Shown: positions 16,852 to 24,499 of the stretch, piece by piece
Layout of the letters: the number at the start of each line of letters is the position of its first letter
Position numbering within the stretch: position 1 is the first letter of the stretch
From: Streptomyces sp. NBC_01381
GTDB lineage: Bacteria; Actinomycetota; Actinomycetes; Streptomycetales; Streptomycetaceae
NCBI RefSeq assembly: GCF_026340305.1
Contig: NZ_JAPEPI010000002.1
Location: 3,410,001 to 3,474,000 of the forward strand
Direction of reading: 5' to 3'
DNA length: 64,000 nt
Position numbers and translations under genes: made by a program
The notes under the pieces: model-generated
What the model saw: only the letters and a program-made list of their open reading frames with translations
Databases searched by the model: none
What the model was told of the DNA's origin: nothing

Positions 16852-17784
16852 TCATGCCTTCCATGCCACGTAGTTGTTGAAGACGGGGGTGGTGAACCGG
16901 GTACCCGAGTTCACCCGGGATCCGCCGTAGGCGTGTATCGCGAAGCCGTAGCGGCCGTTGCTGTCGATGCGGTAGACGGAGCTGCCGCTCTGGCCACCGG
17001 CGGTGTCGATGTCGTAGTACACCTTGCGCGGGGCGACCGAGTCGATCCCGCGTGCCGCGTACCACATGGTCCCGCCGGGCTTGTCGCCCGGATAGCCGGC
17101 GATGTTGCCGGTGGTCTTGAGCAGATCCGAGTCCGACCATACGCCGAAGCCGAACCAGCCCGTGGTGGAGCCGATGTTGGAGGGTGTGACGATGGCGCCG
17201 TAGTCGAAGTTCTCGTCGCCGTTCTGCGTCCAGCCGAGCACCGAGCGGAAGCTCGTGCAGGTGATGCTGCCGTACGGCAGTGACGCGCCGTTGCGGCCCG
17301 GCATGACCTGGATGCTCTTCACCCAGCCGTCGCGGCCCGCCACTCCACTGCCCTTGATGTAGACCACGTGCCCGGCGGTGGCCAGCGTGTGCGGTCCGAG
17401 CAGCCAGCCGGTGCCCTGGTAGAGCGCGTTGTCGCGGGCGGTGATCAGCAGGTAGCAATGGACGCGCCACGGGTAGACGCTGGTGTTGTTGATCTGTACG
17501 CGGTCATCGGGGCCGTGCACCGTCTCGGGGGCCAGCGGCGGCGGACCGAACGACGCCTCCCCGATGTCGGGCAGCGTCGCGGTCGGGGCCGTCCAGGCCT
17601 CGGGCGCGAAGTGTTCCGGCCGGCGGTAGCCCTCGATGTGCTCGAGCCCCTCGCCCGTCGGGTGCTGCGTCTCGCCCTGCGTGCCCTCGGACGGCGGCTG
17701 CAGGATCGCTTCCTGCTCAGGGGCCAGTGATACCGCACCGTCGTCCGGCTCGTTCGTCACTGCGGTGTGTGGATCTTGCGCCAT
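16852..17784 (-). CDS. trypsin-like serine protease (V8/glutamyl-endopeptidase-like) without signal peptide
   Basis: Protein of 310 residues whose C-terminal two thirds form an S1-type protease domain: His139 in TAGHVV, Asp194 in FDYGAI and Ser266 in GGQSGSSVY. The overall pattern resembles extracellular V8-like peptidases. The first 95 residues are acidic, Pro/Glu-rich and devoid of any hydrophobic segment, so no Sec or Tat signal is visible, which is odd for this family. The acidic region could be a propeptide. The start at 17784 has only a weak GGGTGA box; no other in-frame start nearby adds a signal. Co-transcribed with the small beta-sandwich gene. Substrate unknown. Confidence 0.82.
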   Translation of the reverse strand: MAQDPHTAVTNEPDDGAVSLAPEQEAILQPPSEGTQGETQHPTGEGLEHIEGYRRPEHFAPEAWTAPTATLPDIGEASFGPPPLAPETVHGPDDRVQINNTSVYPWRVHCYLLITARDNALYQGTGWLLGPHTLATAGHVVYIKGSGVAGRDGWVKSIQVMPGRNGASLPYGSITCTSFRSVLGWTQNGDENFDYGAIVTPSNIGSTTGWFGFGVWSDSDLLKTTGNIAGYPGDKPGGTMWYAARGIDSVAPRKVYYDIDTAGGQSGSSVYRIDSNGRYGFAIHAYGGSRVNSGTRFTTPVFNNYVAWKA

Positions 17785-18242
17785 TCTGGATCACCCGGCT
17801 TCTCTCAGAGCTGCGATGTACGAGCTGTGATGTGCAGAGCTGCGCTGTGATGCTTTTGAGGACGCCGCGGCCGCAACGTTTAGGGTCAATGCCCCTTCTA
17901 CTGCCGCCTGACAAGTGCCGCAATGAGCCTTTTGCGCCGACCGGGCGGGGAGGCCGCCGGGCCGGTCAACGGCGGACCGATCCCGTCGGCTGACGGCCTC
18001 TCACATCCCGCACGGCACACAGGGCATCGGCTCGCTCCCGCACCTCACCGCGAGCGGCCGGGTCCGCGCCCCCGAGGCCACCGCACTCCCACCAGCCCGG
18101 CCGGGGCCTGCGAACAATTGGCGCCTGCCCGGCCTCCGCCGCCCCCTCGCCCCTCACCCCGGCACTCACGCCCCGCGCGCAGCGGTACAGAACGGGGCGC
18201 GATGCCCGAATCACGCCGCCCTCGCTTGCTACGTTGACGCGT
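17785..18242. other. non-coding gap between divergent protease and AHSA1 genes
   Basis: No convincing gene is seen in these 458 bp. Near the protease start, read on the minus strand, CATCRCAGC occurs three times within 17805-17855. The half next to the AHSA1 gene is a GC-rich stretch with short open frames of no recognisable character. It presumably carries both promoters; a TACGTT at 18230-18235 fits a -10 box for the right-hand gene. Confidence 0.5.
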
Positions 18243-18713
18243 ATGTACGCGACGCGGATCTCCCACCACGTGAACGCCTCGCGCCCGGCGGTCTACCAGG
18301 CGCTCGTGGACGCGGACGCCATCGCTCGATGGCGGGTGCCGAGCGGCATGACGAGTAAGGTGCACGCGTTCGACGCCCGCGAGGGAGGCGAGTTCCGGGT
18401 GTCGCTCACCTACGACGCTCCGGACGGCGCCGGCAAGTCGGCCTCGCACACCGACACGTACCACGGCCACTTCGCCGAACTCGTCCCGGACGAGCGGGTG
18501 GTCGAGATCCTCGCGTTCGAGGCCGAGGATCCCGCACTGCGCGGCACCATGACGATGACGACGACGCTCACCGACGGCGCGGACGGCGGCACCGATGTGG
18601 TGATCGTGCACGAGGGGATCCCTGACGCGATCCCGGCGGCCGACAACGAGACGGGCACCCGCATGGCCCTGGCCAACCTCGCCCGGCTCGTCGAGGAGAA
18701 CGAGGCTTCCTAG
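18243..18713 (+). CDS. AHSA1/SRPBCC family protein (polyketide-cyclase-like fold)
   Basis: Protein of about 156 residues with the helix-grip START/SRPBCC pattern: an N-terminal strand, the ALVDADAIARWRVP helix, GGEFRVSLTY, and a C-terminal helix with ALANLARLVEENE. These are small cytosolic ligand-binding proteins, often partnered with ArsR regulators, of undefined function. ATG 18243 is preferred over the upstream TTG 18234: a TACGTT -10-like box ends 7 bp before it and no Shine-Dalgarno is present, which suggests a leaderless mRNA. Its stop overlaps the stop of the convergent DUF1275 gene by a few bases. Confidence 0.83.
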   Translation: MYATRISHHVNASRPAVYQALVDADAIARWRVPSGMTSKVHAFDAREGGEFRVSLTYDAPDGAGKSASHTDTYHGHFAELVPDERVVEILAFEAEDPALRGTMTMTTTLTDGADGGTDVVIVHEGIPDAIPAADNETGTRMALANLARLVEENEAS

Positions 18714-19390
18714 CGGCGGGTACGCGGGGCAAGAGCCGCCGCCAGTGCGACGACGGTGAGCAGGGCGAGGGCGGGCGCGAGCGCCGCCGGTGTGCCGTGG
18801 TCGAGTTGCAGCAGACCGCCCGTCAGGGCGCCGGCGAACATCGCGGCGACGGAGAGGGATCGGCGCAGGGTCGCAGGGCCGGGACGGTCGGAGGCGAGGG
18901 CGGTCAGGGTGCGGGTGAGGACCGTGGTGGTCAGATCCGGGACGGCGATGCGGTGCACGACCGCGTTCTGCAGGCCCATCCCCAGAGCCAGGAGCGCGAT
19001 CAGTACGTGATCGACGTCGACGGCGACGCTGGTCACCAGGGCCGCCGCGACCAGCGCGGCGTGTGCCGCGACGAGCACCGCGAACAGCCGCACCCGGTCC
19101 GCGACCCGCGGCGCGAGCCGCCCTCCCGCCCACGCGCCCGCCACGAACGCGCCGCCCGCGAGGAGCGACGCGGTGGCGGACAACTGGGCGTAGCCCGCGA
19201 GCGCGAACCCGAGGAAGACCACGTTCCCGGTCATGTTGGCGACGAAGACGTGGTCGAGGCCCAGATAACTGACGGCGTCCACAAGGCCGGTGACGAAGGT
19301 CAGCACGACGAGCAGCGGGGGCAGCACGCCGTGGTGCTCGGGGTCGTCGGGGAAGAGCCGGGCGGCGGCGTGGTCGAGCGACGAAGTCAT
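18710..19390 (-). CDS. YoaK/DUF1275 family membrane protein
   Basis: Protein of 226 residues with about six hydrophobic segments and the family opening LTFVTGLVDAVSYLGL followed by FVANMTGNVVFLG. DUF1275 proteins are small integral membrane proteins of unknown transport or stress role. ATG 19390 gives the family N-terminus; the frame remains open upstream but that part overlaps the next gene and is not family-like. It follows the 104-residue gene by 14 bp, so the two are probably co-transcribed. Confidence 0.85.
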   Translation of the reverse strand: MTSSLDHAAARLFPDDPEHHGVLPPLLVVLTFVTGLVDAVSYLGLDHVFVANMTGNVVFLGFALAGYAQLSATASLLAGGAFVAGAWAGGRLAPRVADRVRLFAVLVAAHAALVAAALVTSVAVDVDHVLIALLALGMGLQNAVVHRIAVPDLTTTVLTRTLTALASDRPGPATLRRSLSVAAMFAGALTGGLLQLDHGTPAALAPALALLTVVALAAALAPRTRR

Positions 19391-19404
19391 GTGTTGACGG
19401 CGCG

Positions 19405-19719
19405 TCAGGGCTCGATCGGCTGGCCGAGCCTGCCCGCACGCCGTTCCCAGCCGGCCTTTCCGAGCGGGACCTTGCCGTGGCAGGAGGCCCACACCTCGCC
19501 GCCGTTCTTGAGGTGGACCTCGACGGTGCCGACGAACAGGTTCGCCAGGTCCACCCGCGTGGTCAACGGATCGCTCGCACCGCGCAGGGTGCCGCTGATG
19601 GCCGCGGCCTGCACCAGGCAGCCGTTCGACTCGGCCGCGTAGTCCGTGTCGTCGAGGGCGGCCGCACCGGCGGTGTCCGGAGCGGTGAGGGTCGAGGCCA
19701 GGGCGCGGTGAGGTCGCAC
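19405..19719 (-). CDS. hypothetical protein, 104 residues
   Basis: I do not recognise this protein. It starts at GTG 19719 behind an AGGAGAA box, a strong sign that it is translated. It has no membrane segment or signal peptide. The middle (CLVQAAAISGTLRGA, then VDLANLFVGTVEVHLKNGGEVWASCHGKVP) looks like a compact beta-rich domain with two Cys. It directly precedes the DUF1275 gene and probably shares its transcript. Confidence 0.6.
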   Translation of the reverse strand: MRPHRALASTLTAPDTAGAAALDDTDYAAESNGCLVQAAAISGTLRGASDPLTTRVDLANLFVGTVEVHLKNGGEVWASCHGKVPLGKAGWERRAGRLGQPIEP

Positions 19720-19901
19720 TGCGGTTCTCCTGTCGAAATGGTCGGGGCCGGGCCACCGTCAGGTGAGCGGGGTGAGGGCACCGTCAAGTGATCCGGGCCA
19801 GGCCACCGTTACCCGAAACGCCGGACGGCGGCGGCGTCCGCGCGCCCGGTGACGCCCAGAACGACCCGAATGGGCCGGTCCCAAGGGCGCCGAAAGCCCT
19901 G

Positions 19902-21194
19902 TCACTTGGGCGTTCGCCCCTCCAGCGCCGTCTGCCAGGCCGGTGCCGCCGCCTCGGGGGCCGGCGCCGCGCGGCGGCCGCCCCGGGCGAAGAAGTCGGC
20001 CAGCGGAAGCGTCGCCGCCCCGACGGTCACCGCGTCGGGGCCGAGGCGGCCGAGCCCGATGGTGACCCGGTCCGCGGGGTAGGCCAGGGCGTAGGTGGGG
20101 ATGTGGTGCTCGACCGCCGTGAGGAAGCGCTGCCCGAGCTGGAGTCCGGCCCAGCCGCCGACCAGGATGCGCTCGGGCTGGAAGAGGTTGATCAGGTCGG
20201 AGAGGCCCGCTCCCAAGTACTCGGCGGTCTCCTCAAGGACGGCCAGGGCCGTAGGGTCGGCCGCGTGGTCGCCCTCCGGGTAGGCGGCGCCGAGCATGGC
20301 GGTGAGCGCGCCCTCCTCGTCGGAGCCCCGGGGCGGCCGCCCGCCCGCCTCCTGCCACCGCTCGAGCAGCGCCTCCGCCCCCGCGTACGCCTCAAGGCAG
20401 CCCAGCGCCCCGCACCGGCACCGTCTGCCACGGACCCGCACCGTGAGGTGTCCCCACTCGACGGCGCGGCCCTGCTTCGCGTCCTCGGTCACCACGCACG
20501 CGCCCACACCGGAGCCGAAGAGGACCACCACCGCGTTGCGCGTGCCGCGCCCGGCGCCGAACCACATCTCCGCCTGGCCCAGCGTCTTGGCGCCGTTGTC
20601 GATGAAGTACGGGACAGAATCGGGGAGTTGACCCGTATCGCGCAGCAGCGACTCCAGCGGGACCGCGTCCCAGCCGATGGTCTGCCCGTGCACCACCGCG
20701 CCGAGTTCGGGGTCGCGCGCGACGATTCCCGGTACGCCGATCCCGACGCCGATGACGGCGTCGTCCGAGCCGCCCGCCGCGCCGATGACCTCGGTGATCC
20801 CGTCCCTGATGAGTCCCGCGACGCCTTCCACGTCGTGGCCCTTCAGGGTCAACGGCCGCTCAACACGGGCGAGTTCGGAGAGCGACAGGTCGAAGAGCTC
20901 TACGCGGACCCGGGTCTCGCCGACGTCCACACCGATCAGCCGGCCGCGGTCCGGGGCGACGCGCAGCAGGGTGCGGGGCCGGCCGCCGTCGGACTCCACG
21001 CTGCCCGCCTCCTCCACGAGGCCCTCCGCCACCAGCTCGGCCACGACATTGCTGATGGAACCTGAACTCAGCCCGGTGGCGGGCCCGAGCGTGAAGCGGC
21101 TCATCGGCCCGTCGAAGTACAGCCGCCGCAGCACGGCGGCGCGGTTCTCCCGCCGCAGGTCGTGCACCGTACGCCCGTTGCGCTGCCCTGCCAT
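19902..21194 (-). CDS. ROK-family transcriptional regulator of the adjacent sugar operon
   Basis: Protein of 430 residues: an N-terminal winged helix (NRAAVLRRLYFDGPMSRFTL, 17-36; SSGSISNVVAELVAEGLVEE, 43-62) and a C-terminal ROK sugar-kinase-like domain. The zinc motif is intact (CRCGALGCLE). The position of the kinase catalytic Asp in the usual (E/D)ND reads DNG (FIDNGAK), so it should bind sugar but not phosphorylate it. It is divergent from a binding-protein-dependent uptake operon with a beta-glucosidase, so it is the likely repressor or activator of that operon, responding to a beta-glucoside or its product. The C-terminal 30 residues are an Ala/Pro/Arg tail. Confidence 0.9.
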   Translation of the reverse strand: MAGQRNGRTVHDLRRENRAAVLRRLYFDGPMSRFTLGPATGLSSGSISNVVAELVAEGLVEEAGSVESDGGRPRTLLRVAPDRGRLIGVDVGETRVRVELFDLSLSELARVERPLTLKGHDVEGVAGLIRDGITEVIGAAGGSDDAVIGVGIGVPGIVARDPELGAVVHGQTIGWDAVPLESLLRDTGQLPDSVPYFIDNGAKTLGQAEMWFGAGRGTRNAVVVLFGSGVGACVVTEDAKQGRAVEWGHLTVRVRGRRCRCGALGCLEAYAGAEALLERWQEAGGRPPRGSDEEGALTAMLGAAYPEGDHAADPTALAVLEETAEYLGAGLSDLINLFQPERILVGGWAGLQLGQRFLTAVEHHIPTYALAYPADRVTIGLGRLGPDAVTVGAATLPLADFFARGGRRAAPAPEAAAPAWQTALEGRTPK

Positions 21195-21265
21195 GTGGTT
21201 CCTTCCGGCCTGCTCTGCCTCGAACTTGGTCCTGTGCGACCTCTTGACGCTATCTTCCCCGCCGG

Positions 21266-21295
21266 TTTAACTCACGTCCTAAATTAAGTCATGAG
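21266..21295 (+). promoter_or_regulatory. putative ROK-regulator operator
   Basis: In the gap between the ROK gene and the uptake operon, TTAACTCACG (21268-21277) is repeated as TTAAGTCATG (21285-21294), 17 bp apart, around a TCCTAAA centre. The AT-rich block stands out from its GC-rich surroundings and resembles the TTTAGGAC-type elements I associate with ROK regulators in Streptomyces. Confidence 0.55.
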
Positions 21296-21382
21296 GTCAT
21301 TCAGAAGGTGAACACGGGGCCCGCCCGACCCGGCCCCGGGCCCTTCGCCTCATGACTCCCTCCGGAAGGGACACCTGGAGAC

Positions 21383-22702
21383 ATGAGCAGATTCCGAGCG
21401 CCCGCCGCCGGCGCCGCCACCCTCGCGCTCGCCCTCGCCGCGTCCGCCTGCGGCGGAGGTACGTCGACGGGCGGTGCCGGATCCAACGACTCGCCGAAGA
21501 CCCTGACGTACTGGGCGTCGAATCAGGGCCCCAACCTCGAAGCGGACAAGAAGATCCTCGGGCCCGAGCTCGACAAGTTCGAGAAGCAGACGGGCATCAA
21601 GGTGAAACTCGAGGTCATCCCCTGGTCGGAGCTGCTCACCCGGATCCTCACCGCGACGACTTCGGGCCAGGGCCCCGACGTACTGAACATCGGCAACACC
21701 TGGAGCGCGTCGCTCCAGGCCGGCGGTGCCCTGCTGCCCTGGGACGAGAAGAACTTCGCGAAGATCGGCGGCAAGGACCGGTTCGTCGAGTCCGCGCTCG
21801 GCTCGGCCGGGGCACCGGACAAGGACCCGGCGGCCGTGCCGCTCTACTCCATGGCGTACGCCCTCTACTACAACAAAAAGATGTTCGCGGAGGCCGGGAT
21901 CGACGGGCCGCCCGCCACCTGGGACGAACTGGTCGCCGACGGCAAGAAGCTCTCCAAGGACGGGAATTGGGCCCTGGGAGCAGAGGGCGCGAACCTGGCC
22001 AACAACATCCACCAGATCTTCGTCCTCGGCAAACAGCACGGCGCAGACTTCTTCACCGCGGACGGCAAACCCGACTTCACCTCCGACGGCGCGGTCGCGG
22101 CCGTGCAGCAGTACGTCGACCTGATGGCCAAGGACAAGGTCATCGCCCCCGGCAACGCCGAGTACGCGCAGAACCAGTCGCTGAGCGACTTCGCCAAGGA
22201 CAAGACGGCGATGGTCCTGTGGCAGGCCGCGGCCACCACCTTCAAGTCGCAGGGCATGAGCGACAAAGAGTGGGGCGTGGCGCCCGTGCCGGTCACCTCC
22301 GGCGCTCCCGGGCAGGGCAAGGCCACCAACTCGATGGTCGCGGGCATCAACATGGCCGTGTTCAAGAACACCAAGAACATCGACGGCTCACTGAAGTTCG
22401 TGAAGTTCATGACGAGCGACGCGGAGCAGAAGATCCTCTGCGCCGCCTACGGCTCCGTACCGCCCGTCAAGGCCGCACAGCAGGACCCCGCCTTCGACCG
22501 CCCCGAACTGAAGGTCCTGCGCGACACCTTGGCCAAGAGCGCCGCGCCGCTGCCCCAGGTGCCCGACGAGTCGCAGTTCGAGACCGCGGTCGGCACCGCC
22601 GTCAAGAACCTCTTCGCGCACGCCGCGGCAGGACGCGAGGTGACCACGGCATCGGTGAAGGCCGAACTGGCCAAGGCCCAGCAGCAGATGTCACAGCAGT
22701 GA
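21383..22702 (+). CDS. sugar ABC transporter binding lipoprotein
   Basis: Lipoprotein of 439 residues; the signal peptide ends at lipobox LAASAC (Cys23), followed by a Gly/Thr/Ser spacer. The mature part is a family 1 solute-binding protein (TLTYWASNQG, FEKQTGIKVKLEVIPW, ATTSGQGPDVLNIGNTW). A CTGGAGAC box precedes ATG 21383. It opens an operon with two permeases and a GH1 beta-glucosidase and faces a ROK regulator, so a beta-glucoside such as cellobiose or gentiobiose is the likely ligand. The stop overlaps the next start (GTGA). Confidence 0.9.
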   Translation: MSRFRAPAAGAATLALALAASACGGGTSTGGAGSNDSPKTLTYWASNQGPNLEADKKILGPELDKFEKQTGIKVKLEVIPWSELLTRILTATTSGQGPDVLNIGNTWSASLQAGGALLPWDEKNFAKIGGKDRFVESALGSAGAPDKDPAAVPLYSMAYALYYNKKMFAEAGIDGPPATWDELVADGKKLSKDGNWALGAEGANLANNIHQIFVLGKQHGADFFTADGKPDFTSDGAVAAVQQYVDLMAKDKVIAPGNAEYAQNQSLSDFAKDKTAMVLWQAAATTFKSQGMSDKEWGVAPVPVTSGAPGQGKATNSMVAGINMAVFKNTKNIDGSLKFVKFMTSDAEQKILCAAYGSVPPVKAAQQDPAFDRPELKVLRDTLAKSAAPLPQVPDESQFETAVGTAVKNLFAHAAAGREVTTASVKAELAKAQQQMSQQ

Positions 22703-23646
22703 GCGCTGCGACAGGGCCGCGCCGCCGCAGGCCCGGACGCCTGCGCCGCATCGGACTCCCGTACCTCCTGCTGCTCCCCGCCCTCCTCCTCGAAATCCTC
22801 GTCCATCTGCTGCCGATCGTCACCGGCATCGTGATGAGCTTCAAGGAACTCACCCAGTTCTTCATCCGCGACTGGGGCGCCGCGCCCTGGTCGGGCCTGG
22901 ACAACTACAAGGTCGCCGTCGACTTCGACGCGCCCGTCGGGCAGGCGCTGCTCCACTCGTTCCTGGTGACCTGCGCCTTCACCCTGCTCTCGGTCGGCCT
23001 GTGCTGGCTCCTGGGCACGGCCACCGCGATCTATCTGCAGGAGACGTTCCCGGGCAGGGGCGTGCTGCGTGCGCTCTTCCTCGTGCCGTACGCACTGCCG
23101 GTGTACGCCGCCGTGATCACCTGGGGCTTCATGTTCCAGCGCGACAACGGCCTGATCAACCACGTCCTGCACGACCAGCTCGGCCTCACCGACAGCGCCA
23201 CGTTCTGGCTCATCGGCGACAACAGCTTCGTCGCGCTGCTCACCGTGTCGGTGTGGAAGGGCTGGCCGTTCGCCTTCCTCATCATGATGGCCGGCCTGCA
23301 GAACATCCCCCGCGAGATGTACGAGGCCGCCGCCCTCGACGGCGCCGGGGTGTGGCAGCAGATCCGCCGCATCACGCTGCCCTCGCTCCGTCCCGTCAAC
23401 CAGGTGCTCGTCCTGGTCCTCTTCCTCTGGACGTTCAACGACTTCAACACGCCGTTCGTCCTGTTCGGCAGGGCGGCGCCCGAGGCGGCTGACCTCGTCT
23501 CGATCCACATCTACCAATCGTCGTTCGCCACCTGGAACTTCGGCTCCGGCTCTGCCATGTCGGTCCTGCTGCTCCTGTTCCTGCTCGCGGTGACGGGCGT
23601 CTATCTGCGGGTCACGTCACGCGAGAGGAAGTCGGTCCATGCATAG
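22699..23646 (+). CDS. sugar ABC transporter permease (MalF type)
   Basis: Inner-membrane permease of about 315 residues with six hydrophobic segments. The EAA motif is YEAAALDGAGVWQQIRRITLP (about 212-232). Start GTG 22699 overlaps the upstream stop by 4 bases. The open frame extends far upstream through the binding-protein gene, but that part is the out-of-frame shadow of that gene. It overlaps the next permease by 8 bases. Confidence 0.9.
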   Translation: MSAATGPRRRRPGRLRRIGLPYLLLLPALLLEILVHLLPIVTGIVMSFKELTQFFIRDWGAAPWSGLDNYKVAVDFDAPVGQALLHSFLVTCAFTLLSVGLCWLLGTATAIYLQETFPGRGVLRALFLVPYALPVYAAVITWGFMFQRDNGLINHVLHDQLGLTDSATFWLIGDNSFVALLTVSVWKGWPFAFLIMMAGLQNIPREMYEAAALDGAGVWQQIRRITLPSLRPVNQVLVLVLFLWTFNDFNTPFVLFGRAAPEAADLVSIHIYQSSFATWNFGSGSAMSVLLLLFLLAVTGVYLRVTSRERKSVHA

Positions 23647-24499
23647 CGTCCGGTCACCGATGGCGCCGCCCCGCTCGTTCCTCTGGTCCCGGCGGATCTT
23701 CCTGACCCTGCTCACCGGGTTCGTGCTGCTTCCGGTGTTCGTGATGGTGTCCAGCTCGCTCAAGCCGCTCGAAGACGTGTCGGGCAAGTTCCGCTGGCTG
23801 CCCAGCGGGCTCACGATCCGCCCGTACATCGACATCTGGAAGACCGTCCCGCTGGCGAAGTACTTCATGAACTCGCTGATCGTGGCGGGCGCTGCCACCG
23901 TCTGCTCGGTGGTGATCGCCGTCTTCGCCGCCTATGCCGTCAGCCGCTACCGGTTCCGCGGCAAACGCGTCTTCACGGTGACCGTCCTGTCGACACAGAT
24001 GTTCCCCGGCATCCTGTTCCTGCTGCCGCTGTTCCTCATGTACGTGAACATCGGCAACGCCACCGGGATCGCCCTGTTCGGCTCACGCGCCGGACTCATC
24101 CTCACCTATCTCACCTTCTCGCTGCCGTTCTCGATCTGGATGCTCATCGGGTACTTCGACTCGGTGCCGCGCGACCTGGACGAGGCGGCCCTCGTGGACG
24201 GCTGAGGGCCGCTCGGCGCGCTCTTCCGCGTCGTCGTCCCCGCCGCGATCCCCGGCATCGTCGCGGTCGCGGTCTACGCCTTCATGACCGCCTGGGGAGA
24301 AGTGCTCTTCGCCTCCGTCATGACGAACGACACCACCCGCACCCTCGCCATCGGCCTGCAGGGCTACTCCACCCAGAACGACGTCTACTGGAACCAGATC
24401 ATGGCCGCGTCGCTCGTCGTCAGCGTGCCCGTGGTCGCGGGGTTCCTGCTGCTCCAGCGCTATCTGGTGGCCGGCCTGACCGCCGGAGCCGTCAAGTGA
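23639..24499 (+). pseudogene. sugar ABC transporter permease (MalG type) interrupted by an in-frame TGA
   Basis: The frame encodes a normal MalG-type permease in two parts: residues 1-188 up to the EAA motif (LDEAALVDG), then TGA at 24203-24205, then without frame change GPLGALFRVVVPAAIPG and two more membrane segments ending VAGLTAGAVK. Read through, it would be 286 residues, the normal length. The codon falls where related permeases often have Cys (TGC), one base away from TGA. The truncated product would lack the last two segments and half of the ATPase-docking loop. A nonsense mutation or a base-calling error are the likely causes. The downstream glucosidase start overlaps the final stop (GTGA), so coupling would also be affected. 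Confidence 0.85.

Noticed and set aside
24203..24240. Selenocysteine insertion at the permease TGA
   Set aside because: No convincing SECIS-like stem with the usual loop follows the TGA, no Sec gene is in the window, and sugar permeases are not known selenoproteins.
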